A stretch of 5,009 nucleotides of DNA from Cyanobacteria bacterium UBA8803 (lineage in GTDB: Bacteria; Cyanobacteriota; Cyanobacteriia; Cyanobacteriales; Coleofasciculaceae), in assembly GCA_003505715.1 (NCBI GenBank), contig DNXU01000482.1:13815-18823 (forward strand). The letters run 5' to 3'. Below are positions 1-4,535 of this stretch, one piece after another. A model generated the notes under the pieces. It was not told the DNA's origin. It ran no database searches and saw only the letters and a list, made by a program, of their open reading frames with translations. Position 1 is the first letter of the stretch. Each line of letters begins with the position of its first letter. The position numbers and the translations under genes are program-made.

Positions 1-25
1 TCCCTCATCCCTCATCCTTATTTTC
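1..25. repeat. CCCTCAT heptamer repeat, left arm of a window-spanning inverted repeat
   Basis: Two full CCCTCAT units (2-8 and 9-15) plus a partial third sit just past the fcl stop codon. Positions 7-25 are the exact reverse complement of 4991-5009, a 19-bp match that runs beyond the heptamers into CTTATTTTC. The arm overlaps the fcl stop at 24-26 by two bases. The window begins inside the repeat, so its true length is unknown. No terminator for fcl can be seen in the 23 bases available. Confidence 0.8.
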
Positions 26-968
26 ATTTTCCTCTTATGGCATTGTAATTTTCTAGAAACCATTGGTAAGTCAGCTCGATACCTGCCTTTAAGGATGTTG
101 CCGCTTCCCAGCCTGCGGCCTTTATTTTAGATACATCTAACAGCTTGCGGGGAGTTCCATCTGGTTTAGAGGGATCGAATTTTAACTCTCCTTCATAACC
201 AACGATGGCTTTGATTAAAAGCGCTAGTTCTTTTATGGGAGTATCTTCCCCTGTTCCCACATTAACAAATTCTATATCGTTATAATTTTGCATCAAGAAA
301 AGTAAAGCTTTAGCCAAATCTTCTATATAGAGAAATTCTCTCATTGCTGAACCTGTTCCCCATATTTCCACATGACTGGCGTTGTTAATTTTGGCTTCAT
401 GGGTTTTTCTAATTAAAGCGGGCAGTACGTGGGAATTAGCCAGATCGAAATTGTCGTTTGGGCCGTAAAGATTGGTCGGCATAGCCGAGATGAAATTCAC
501 TCCATACTGACGGCAATAATTTTCGCAAAGTTTTATACCAGTTATTTTGGCGATCGCATAAGGTTCGTTCGTTGGCTCTAAAAAGCCCGTGAGCAGATGT
601 TCTTCCTTCATCGGCTGCGGGCAAAATTTTGGATATATACAGGAAGAACCCAAAAAAAGCAGTTTTTTTACCTCGTACAGATAAGCACTATGAATAATAT
701 TTGATTCAATCATTAAGTTATCATAGATAAACTCAGCACGGTAAATGTTGTTAGCGTTTATACCACCCACTCTTGCCGCTGCTAGAAAAACGTAATCAGG
801 GCGTTCTGCCGCAAAAAAACTTTCAACTTCCGTTTGTCGTCTCAAGTCAAGTTCTTTGCTAGTTTTCAGAACAAGATTGTTATAACCGTTTTCCTGCAAT
901 GTTTTAACGATGGCACTACCTACTAAGCCGCGATGGCCTGCTATGTAGATTTTCGATTCTTTTTGCAT
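24..968 (-). CDS. fcl: GDP-L-fucose synthase (GDP-4-keto-6-deoxymannose 3,5-epimerase/4-reductase)
   Basis: This cytosolic enzyme converts GDP-4-keto-6-deoxy-D-mannose, the Gmd product, to GDP-L-fucose by two epimerisations and an NADPH-dependent reduction. From the ATG at 966-968 the protein is 314 aa, the usual family length. It is a short-chain/extended dehydrogenase with the Rossmann motif GHRGLVG at residues 11-17. The catalytic set is complete by alignment with the E. coli enzyme: Ser108, Tyr137 and Lys141 (YAIAK), with epimerase residues Cys110 (SSCIYP) and His180 (NSH). The C-terminal part keeps NVGTGED and DGTPRKLLD. The frame stays open upstream to a TTG at 1098-1100, but those 44 extra codons are mostly heptamer repeat and lie before the conserved start. 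The ATG is therefore preferred, although it has no clear Shine-Dalgarno. It follows gmd after 217 bp. Its sequence is visibly more AT-rich than gmd. Confidence 0.95.
   Translation of the reverse strand: MQKESKIYIAGHRGLVGSAIVKTLQENGYNNLVLKTSKELDLRRQTEVESFFAAERPDYVFLAAARVGGINANNIYRAEFIYDNLMIESNIIHSAYLYEVKKLLFLGSSCIYPKFCPQPMKEEHLLTGFLEPTNEPYAIAKITGIKLCENYCRQYGVNFISAMPTNLYGPNDNFDLANSHVLPALIRKTHEAKINNASHVEIWGTGSAMREFLYIEDLAKALLFLMQNYNDIEFVNVGTGEDTPIKELALLIKAIVGYEGELKFDPSKPDGTPRKLLDVSKIKAAGWEAATSLKAGIELTYQWFLENYNAIRGK
550..557. repeat. HIP1 octamer in fcl
   Basis: GCGATCGC palindrome. It encodes Ala138-Ile139-Ala140, the three residues between catalytic Tyr137 and Lys141 of the YxxxK motif. HIP1 is the hallmark over-represented octamer of many cyanobacterial genomes. 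Confidence 0.9.
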
Positions 969-987
969 AACCAATTCTGCTAGTTCT

Positions 988-1076
988 TTGGTAATTGGTG
1001 ATTGGTGATTGGTAATTGGCAATTGGTAATTGGTAATTGGTAATTGGTAATTGGTAATTGGCAATTGGTAATTGGT
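988..1076. repeat. TTGGTAA heptamer tandem repeat (12 full units plus a partial one)
   Basis: Twelve consecutive 7-bp units fill 988-1071, followed by TTGGT. Eight are TTGGTAA, two are TTGGTGA (995-1008) and two are TTGGCAA (1016-1022 and 1058-1064). All changes are transitions at two positions of the unit. It lies 20 bp upstream of the preferred fcl start. On the minus strand no frame contains a stop, because a 7-nt unit read in any frame gives the same rotated heptapeptide (Y-Q-L-P-I-T-N). The pattern matches the short tandemly repeated repetitive sequences of cyanobacteria. Copy number may be unstable. Confidence 0.95.
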
Positions 1077-1089
1077 CAGCAATTTTTTG

Positions 1090-1140
1090 CCAATCACCAA
1101 TCACCCATCACCCATCACCCATCACCCATCACCCATCACC
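1090..1140. repeat. CAATCAC/CCATCAC heptamer tandem repeat, G-rich on the transcribed-sense strand
   Basis: Seven 7-bp units run from 1091 to 1139: two CAATCAC, then five CCATCAC. The first two are the reverse complement of the TTGGTGA variants in the neighbouring tract, so the tracts are related in opposite orientation. Positions 1090-1105 pair perfectly with 997-1012 (16 bp). On the minus strand, which is the mRNA sense for gmd-fcl, five GGG runs occur exactly 4 nt apart (complements of 1104-1106, 1111-1113, 1118-1120, 1125-1127 and 1132-1134). This fits a G-quadruplex pattern. Confidence 0.95.
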
Positions 1141-1185
1141 ATGTAACACAAGATAAATTTTATCCCAGATAACCAGAAGACCCGA

Positions 1186-2283
1186 TCAATCAACCATGCT
1201 GCCTACACCCTGGCGGATATACGCAGGATCTTGTAATCGTTTTGCATCCTGGTCTTGGGAAGAAGGCAAACCTTGGGGAGAAGACAAACCCAAGACTTGG
1301 AGATCCGCGTCTACCATAAGAGTGACCAACTGTTCAAAAGTCACCGAAGGTTCCCAACCCAGCTTCTGCTTGGCTTTGGCAGGGTCACCAATAAGTAAAT
1401 CCACCTCAGCAGGACGCAGATAGCGCTCGTCAAACTCCACGTAGTCGTGCCAATTGAGATCGACATAACCAAAAGAAATATCCAGAAATTCCCGAATTGA
1501 ATGGGTTTCACCCGTAGCCACGACGTAATCGTCCGCTTCCTCTTGTTGCAGCATCAGCCACATTGCCTTAACGTAATCCTTGGCGTAACCCCAATCTCGC
1601 TTAGAATCTAGATTACCGAGGTAGAGTTTTTTCTGGTGTCCTGCCACAATTCGAGCGATCGCTCTTGTAATCTTACGGGTAACGAACGTTTCACCCCTCC
1701 GGGGAGATTCGTGATTGAACAAGATGCCGTTACAAGCAAATATCCCGTAGGATTCCCGATAATTAACGGTTTGCCAGTGGGCGTAAACCTTAGCACAGGC
1801 ATAGGGACTGCGGGGATAAAACGGTGTTGTTTCCTTTTGTGGAATTTCCTGAACCTTACCGAACATCTCCGAAGAACCTGCCTGATAGAACCGCACATCA
1901 ATGCCAGTGCGGTGTCGATAGTCTCGAATTGCCTCCAACAGGCGTAAGGTGCCCATACCCACAGCGTCAACGGTATATTCCGGCGAATCAAAACTTACTC
2001 GCACATGGGATTGCGCCCCCAAGTTGTAAATTTCCGTTGGTTTGACTTCCTCTAAAATCCGACGCAACGTCACACCATCTGTCAAATCTCCATAGTGCAG
2101 GAACAGCCGTGCTTTTTCATTATGAGGATCTTCGTAGATGTGATCGATTCGATCCGTGTTAAACGTCGATGTCCGTCGGATAATCCCGTGAACCTCATAG
2201 CCTTTTTCCAGTAGTAGCTCACTTAAGTAGGAACCATCTTGACCTGTAATGCCGGTGATTAGCGATCGCTTGCGTTGCGTCAT
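1186..2283 (-). CDS. gmd: GDP-mannose 4,6-dehydratase
   Basis: It makes GDP-4-keto-6-deoxy-D-mannose from GDP-D-mannose using a tightly bound NADP cofactor, and feeds the next gene, fcl. The protein is 365 aa. It opens with the nucleotide-binding motif GITGQDG (residues 11-17), followed by the RRTS segment (36-39). The active site is SSE (137-139, within QAGSSEMFG) with Tyr161 and Lys165 (YACAK). The conserved blocks [16 protein letters not shown] (190-205) and [12 protein letters not shown] (227-238) are present. Ser137 stands where E. coli has Thr133, a conservative change I believe also occurs in other Gmd proteins. The last 30 or so residues are a low-complexity tail that includes a 6-aa tandem duplication. 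The ATG at 2281-2283 has AGGAAGA 8 nt upstream and sits directly before the conserved fold, so the start is secure. A 207-bp gap separates it from the sugar transferase gene upstream. Confidence 0.97.
   Translation of the reverse strand: MTQRKRSLITGITGQDGSYLSELLLEKGYEVHGIIRRTSTFNTDRIDHIYEDPHNEKARLFLHYGDLTDGVTLRRILEEVKPTEIYNLGAQSHVRVSFDSPEYTVDAVGMGTLRLLEAIRDYRHRTGIDVRFYQAGSSEMFGKVQEIPQKETTPFYPRSPYACAKVYAHWQTVNYRESYGIFACNGILFNHESPRRGETFVTRKITRAIARIVAGHQKKLYLGNLDSKRDWGYAKDYVKAMWLMLQQEEADDYVVATGETHSIREFLDISFGYVDLNWHDYVEFDERYLRPAEVDLLIGDPAKAKQKLGWEPSVTFEQLVTLMVDADLQVLGLSSPQGLPSSQDQDAKRLQDPAYIRQGVGSMVD
1254..1289. repeat. 18-bp tandem duplication inside the gmd 3' end
   Basis: Two adjacent 18-bp copies (1254-1271 and 1272-1289) differ at two positions. 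On the coding strand they give GLSSPQ followed by GLPSSQ, roughly residues 332-343 of Gmd. This is after the last conserved segment ([11 protein letters not shown]), in a tail that is probably flexible. The length is a multiple of three, so the reading frame is kept. Confidence 0.85.
1655..1662. repeat. HIP1 octamer in gmd, middle
   Basis: GCGATCGC, read in frame as Ala208-Ile209-Ala210 within the TRAIARIV segment of Gmd. Confidence 0.9.
2262..2269. repeat. HIP1 octamer at the gmd 5' end
   Basis: GCGATCGC spanning codons 5-8 (Lys-Arg-Ser-Leu) in a different codon phase from the other gmd and fcl copies. It lies 12 bp inside the gene. Confidence 0.9.
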
Positions 2284-2291
2284 CCTAAAAA

Positions 2292-2298
2292 TCTTCCT
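2292..2298 (-). promoter_or_regulatory. Ribosome binding site of gmd
   Basis: AGGAAGA on the minus strand, 8 nt before the ATG at 2281-2283. The spacing is normal and it supports this start. Confidence 0.6.
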
Positions 2299-2313
2299 GT
2301 GACGAATATGGCC

Positions 2314-2337
2314 AAAAAGCGGCAGCAGATGCCTGCC
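2314..2337 (-). terminator. Possible weak terminator or attenuator in the gmd leader
   Basis: On the minus strand, GGCAG, a 7-nt loop and CTGCC form a GC-rich 5-bp stem (2321-2337). It is followed after GC by five T residues (2314-2318). It ends 30 bp before the gmd start and about 150 bp beyond the sugar transferase stop. It could end transcription coming from that gene or attenuate gmd. The stem is short and the T run modest, so a chance hairpin is also possible. Confidence 0.3.
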
Positions 2338-2344
2338 TATAAAA

Positions 2345-2397
2345 CTAACCTCCCCATAGAGATTGTTGGGAAGTGGGCAAATCCTTCCCTAAGTTAG
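2345..2397. other. Nested inverted repeats in the sugar transferase-gmd gap
   Basis: An inner 6-bp inverted repeat, GGGAAG (2368-2373) with CTTCCC (2384-2389), has a 10-nt loop. It is enclosed asymmetrically by CTAAC (2345-2349) and GTTAG (2393-2397). The RNA could fold here. Nothing identifies it as a known riboswitch, and no convincing -35/-10 pair is seen in 2284-2490. Confidence 0.3.
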
Positions 2398-2424
2398 CTT
2401 AAAATTTTCGGCATGGCTCTAGTA

Positions 2425-2482
2425 GGGGAATGGGGAATGGATAAATTCTTCCTTGTCTCCCCTGTGCCATTCCCATTTTCCC
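2425..2482. repeat. GGGGAAT heptamer pair with a facing inverted copy
   Basis: Two GGGGAAT-type heptamers (2425-2440) face an inverted partner at 2467-2482. The core GGGAATGG pairs perfectly with CCATTCCC, and the outer part pairs with a bulge or mismatch. The loop is 26 nt. It begins 9 bp downstream of the sugar transferase stop, where a 3'-end structure would sit. No T run follows on the minus strand, so it is not a classical intrinsic terminator. It may instead stabilise the 3' end or be a decayed heptamer repeat. Confidence 0.5.
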
Positions 2483-2490
2483 TCTGCTGC

Positions 2491-3222
2491 TCAGTATGCC
2501 CCGTTATTTTTGGGAAAAATAATCACGCCAATTGTTTTTACAATTAGCAATAAATCCAGCCAAAAGTTCCGGAAGTTAACATAATAGACATCCATTTGAA
2601 CGCGACGCTCGTAGGGAATGTCATTACGCCCAGAAACTTGCCATAAGCCAGTAATTCCCGGTCGAATGGTTAGAACTTTGTCCATATAGCGCCCGTATTT
2701 GGGCAATTCTTCTGGTACTAACGGTCTTGGGCCTACCACACTCATATCTCCCTTCAAAACGTTCCAGAACTGAGGAAACTCATCTAGGCTAGTTAATCGC
2801 AAAAATTGGCCAATTGCGGTAATCCGAGGGTCTTGCTTGAGCTTGAAATTATCTTCAAATTCTTGACGCAAGTCAGGGGACGAAGCCATCATGTCTACCA
2901 ACATTTCGTCGGCATTTTCCACCATAGTTCTGAATTTCAGGCAGCCAAAAGGTTTGTAATCTTTACCCACCCGCTCCTGGAAATAAAAAATAGGTCCGGG
3001 CGAACTGATGGCGATCAGCACGGCTAAGACTAGGTAAACCGGAAAAAACAGAATCAAAATCGATAGCGAAAACATGACATCAAACAGCCGCTTGGCAAAA
3101 TTTCCGTCTAAGCGATATCGAGACAGATCTCTGGATCTGCTTCGCGATGCGGGTAGCTGGAACCCTCGCTTCACGAACGCTCGCAATACCTTGACGGAGA
3201 TAAGTTGGCTTTGGGCAGTCAT
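2491..3222 (-). CDS. Polyprenyl-phosphate sugar-1-phosphate transferase (WcaJ/WbaP/ExoY type)
   Basis: This is a membrane enzyme of the bacterial sugar transferase family (Pfam Bac_transf). It moves a sugar-1-phosphate from a nucleotide sugar to undecaprenyl phosphate, the first membrane step of exopolysaccharide or O-antigen assembly. At 243 aa it has only the catalytic part, lacking the multi-span N-terminal half of long WcaJ-type proteins. A basic, Ser/Arg-rich stretch (about 18-38) precedes one hydrophobic helix (about 47-73) broken by Pro61, as in the re-entrant helix of this family. Next come GPIFYFQERVGKDYKPF (76-92) and KFRTM (96-100). The catalytic Asp147-Glu148 pair lies in LDEFPQFWNVLKGDMS, with GPRP (164-167) and RPGITGLWQVSGRN (187-200) after it. 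Start: the ATG at 3220-3222 has AAGGAG 4 nt upstream. Which sugar it transfers cannot be read from the sequence. The GT4 gene lies 78 bp upstream. Confidence 0.93.
   Translation of the reverse strand: MTAQSQLISVKVLRAFVKRGFQLPASRSRSRDLSRYRLDGNFAKRLFDVMFSLSILILFFPVYLVLAVLIAISSPGPIFYFQERVGKDYKPFGCLKFRTMVENADEMLVDMMASSPDLRQEFEDNFKLKQDPRITAIGQFLRLTSLDEFPQFWNVLKGDMSVVGPRPLVPEELPKYGRYMDKVLTIRPGITGLWQVSGRNDIPYERRVQMDVYYVNFRNFWLDLLLIVKTIGVIIFPKNNGAY
3124..3180. repeat. Small palindromic motifs inside the sugar transferase N-terminal coding region
   Basis: CAGATC and GATCTG form a perfect 6-bp inverted repeat with a TCTG loop (3124-3139). GCTTCGCGATGCG (3139-3151) is echoed by GCTTCACGAACGC (3168-3180). 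Together they encode the basic, low-complexity stretch before the membrane helix. This may be a short interspersed palindromic element captured in the gene, but chance cannot be excluded. Confidence 0.3.
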
Positions 3223-3226
3223 CTTA

Positions 3227-3232
3227 CTCCTT
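3227..3232 (-). promoter_or_regulatory. Ribosome binding site of the sugar transferase gene
   Basis: AAGGAG on the minus strand, 4 nt before the ATG at 3220-3222. It is the strongest Shine-Dalgarno in the window and fixes this start. Confidence 0.75.
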
Positions 3233-3259
3233 CACTTCACACCACACGTCACGATCATA

Positions 3260-3275
3260 AAGCCAGAAGCGGCTT
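3260..3275. other. Short hairpin between the GT4 and sugar transferase genes
   Basis: AAGCC, a 6-nt loop and GGCTT form a 5-bp stem. On the minus strand it is followed by TTATG, not a true T run. It lies within the 78-bp gap. As a terminator it would be weak, and read-through into the sugar transferase gene seems likely. Confidence 0.2.
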
Positions 3276-3300
3276 GCTACGGCGAATAGCGCTCGAGAAA

Positions 3301-4452
3301 CTAGAATTTGTTAGTGGAGATCGCAGATTGGTAGTCTCGAACGCAGCGCTCCAGAAAACTCAGGTAGCGATCGCCAAACAGCTTTGGGGCAAATGCAAGA
3401 GCTGCCCGTCGGCTTCTTTCGGGGTTAAACGCGGCTGTTGATGCCTCAAAGGTTTGTACGGCTTCGATCAAAGCCGTGGGATTTTGTTCTAGAAAAAACA
3501 GACCCGTACCACTATCAGGATGTTTCCGAATATCTCGCACAGTTTCCAATGCTCCCCCAGCTCCATAGGCAATAACTGGCGTACCACAAGCGATCGCTTC
3601 CACCAAGGCAATGCCAAAATCTTCACAGGCAGCGTAGACAAATGCTTTCGCCTTAGCCATATAGTCCTCAACCACCCGATCCGGACACCAACCCAGTACT
3701 TGGACATTGGGTTTAGCGATTTGGCGCAAAACCTTTAACTGCGGTCCATCTCCAATGACGATGAGGGGACGGTTCAATTGATTGAAGGCTTGCACGATTA
3801 AATCGACTTGTTTGTAACTGACTAGCCGGGAAACCGTCAGATAAAACTCCTCTTTTCGATCCTGAAAAGGAAATCGCTCAACATTGACGGGCGGGTAAAT
3901 GACTTCTGCTTGACGCCGATAGCAGCGCCAGATACGTCGCGCCGTGTGGTGAGAGTTAGCAATAAAGTAGTCCACTCGGTTGGCAGAAATTACATCCCAC
4001 TGACGTAATTGATGAAGCAGATATCGGGAAATCCAGCCTTGAGGGCCTCGCCCCAGGGGACTGCTCTTCAAGTAATCAAACGTCAAGTCCCAGGCGTAAC
4101 GCATGGGCGTATGGCAGTAACAGATGTGTAACTGTTGGGGATTAGTAAGAACTCCTTTGGCAACAGCGTGAGAAGAAGAGAGAATTATATCATACGCCCG
4201 TAAGTCTAGCTGTTCGATTGCTAAGGGTAGCAGCGGCAGATATTTCTGGACGCCGTTGCTAGCTAAGGGCAAATGTTGCAGGAAGGTGGTGCCAATTGAG
4301 CGTCCAAATAGATAGCTGTTAGGATTGGTAGATTCAAAATCAATCAACGCATAAAGATCGGCCTCAATATGCTTCAAGATTTCTGCAACTACCAGTTCTG
4401 AACCCCCAGTGGCTTTAGGGGTTAACCATTCGTGAACCAAAGCAAATTTCAA
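3301..4452 (-). CDS. GT4-family glycosyltransferase, WbaZ-like (possible mannosyltransferase)
   Basis: This predicted cytoplasmic or membrane-associated retaining glycosyltransferase has the GT-B fold and is 383 aa, typical for the family. The N-terminal domain opens with MKFALVHEWLTPKATGGSE, the acceptor-side glycine loop. It continues with CYCHTPMRYAWD (111-122), RVDYFIANS (159-167) and VIYPPVNVERF (184-194). The C-terminal donor domain has SRLVSYK (208-214), GDGP (234-237) and the EX7E signature Glu277-Glu285 (EDFGIALVE). These blocks resemble WbaZ/MtfB-like mannosyltransferases, so GDP-mannose is a plausible donor, also the substrate of the nearby Gmd. That assignment is inferred. The start codon is TTG (4450-4452). 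An in-frame TAG lies three codons upstream, and the conserved N-terminus begins exactly here, so no other start fits. There is no Shine-Dalgarno; the leader is pyrimidine-rich. The 83-bp gap upstream separates it from the lipoprotein gene. Confidence 0.93.
   Translation of the reverse strand: MKFALVHEWLTPKATGGSELVVAEILKHIEADLYALIDFESTNPNSYLFGRSIGTTFLQHLPLASNGVQKYLPLLPLAIEQLDLRAYDIILSSSHAVAKGVLTNPQQLHICYCHTPMRYAWDLTFDYLKSSPLGRGPQGWISRYLLHQLRQWDVISANRVDYFIANSHHTARRIWRCYRRQAEVIYPPVNVERFPFQDRKEEFYLTVSRLVSYKQVDLIVQAFNQLNRPLIVIGDGPQLKVLRQIAKPNVQVLGWCPDRVVEDYMAKAKAFVYAACEDFGIALVEAIACGTPVIAYGAGGALETVRDIRKHPDSGTGLFFLEQNPTALIEAVQTFEASTAAFNPERSRRAALAFAPKLFGDRYLSFLERCVRDYQSAISTNKF
3367..3374. repeat. HIP1 octamer near the GT4 3' end
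   Basis: GCGATCGC, within codons Gly360-Asp361-Arg362 of the glycosyltransferase. Confidence 0.9.
3590..3597. repeat. HIP1 octamer at the GT4 active-site motif
   Basis: GCGATCGC encoding Ala286-Ile287-Ala288, immediately after Glu285, the second glutamate of the EX7E signature. Confidence 0.9.
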
Positions 4453-4465
4453 GGATATCTAATCT

Positions 4466-4510
4466 GAAAATAGGGAGAGGGAGGAAGGATGAGGGATGAA
4501 AGGGAGAGAG
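4466..4510. repeat. Purine-rich tract with an internal GGATGAG-type heptamer copy
   Basis: On the plus strand 42 of 45 bases are purines, so the transcript leading to the GT4 TTG start is almost pure pyrimidine. Positions 4485-4497 (AAGGATGAGGGAT) are identical to 4997-5009 and, inverted, to 7-19, making this a third dispersed copy of that repeat. The tract fills about half of the 83-bp gap. An AGAGAG/CTCTCT inverted pair (4505-4510 with 4528-4533) lies toward the lipoprotein stop but has no T run. Confidence 0.7.
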
Positions 4511-4535
4511 TTTATCAGTGTGAGTTGCTCTCTAA

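Noticed and set aside
916..1104. Minus-strand open frame of 62 codons across the fcl start and the heptamer tract
   Set aside because: It is the same heptapeptide read in another frame of the repeat, then an out-of-frame reading of fcl. Its openness is a property of the repeat.
988..1140. CRISPR array
   Set aside because: The units are 7 bp with no spacers; CRISPR needs repeats of about 24 bp or more separated by unique spacers.
1152..1164. Near-palindrome GATAAATTTTATC between gmd and the repeats as a hairpin or operator
   Set aside because: It is AT-only apart from its ends, with a single-base centre, so it cannot form a useful hairpin. No regulator is known to fit it.
1196..2045. Plus-strand open frames opposite gmd (1196-1423, 1636-1947, 1824-2045)
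   Set aside because: They lie antisense to a fully conserved enzyme, show no recognisable domain, and have the composition expected of the reverse of gmd.
2361..2385. TTGCCC with TATGGG on the minus strand as a gmd promoter
   Set aside because: The spacing is about 16 bp, but both boxes match the sigma-70 consensus poorly, too weak to report as a promoter.
2806..3441. Plus-strand open frames opposite the sugar transferase and the GT4 end
   Set aside because: They are antisense to conserved motifs, with no ribosome site of note and no recognisable protein features.
4505..4533. AGAGAG/CTCTCT inverted pair as a terminator after the lipoprotein gene
   Set aside because: It has only six weak pairs, a 17-nt loop and no T run on the minus strand.
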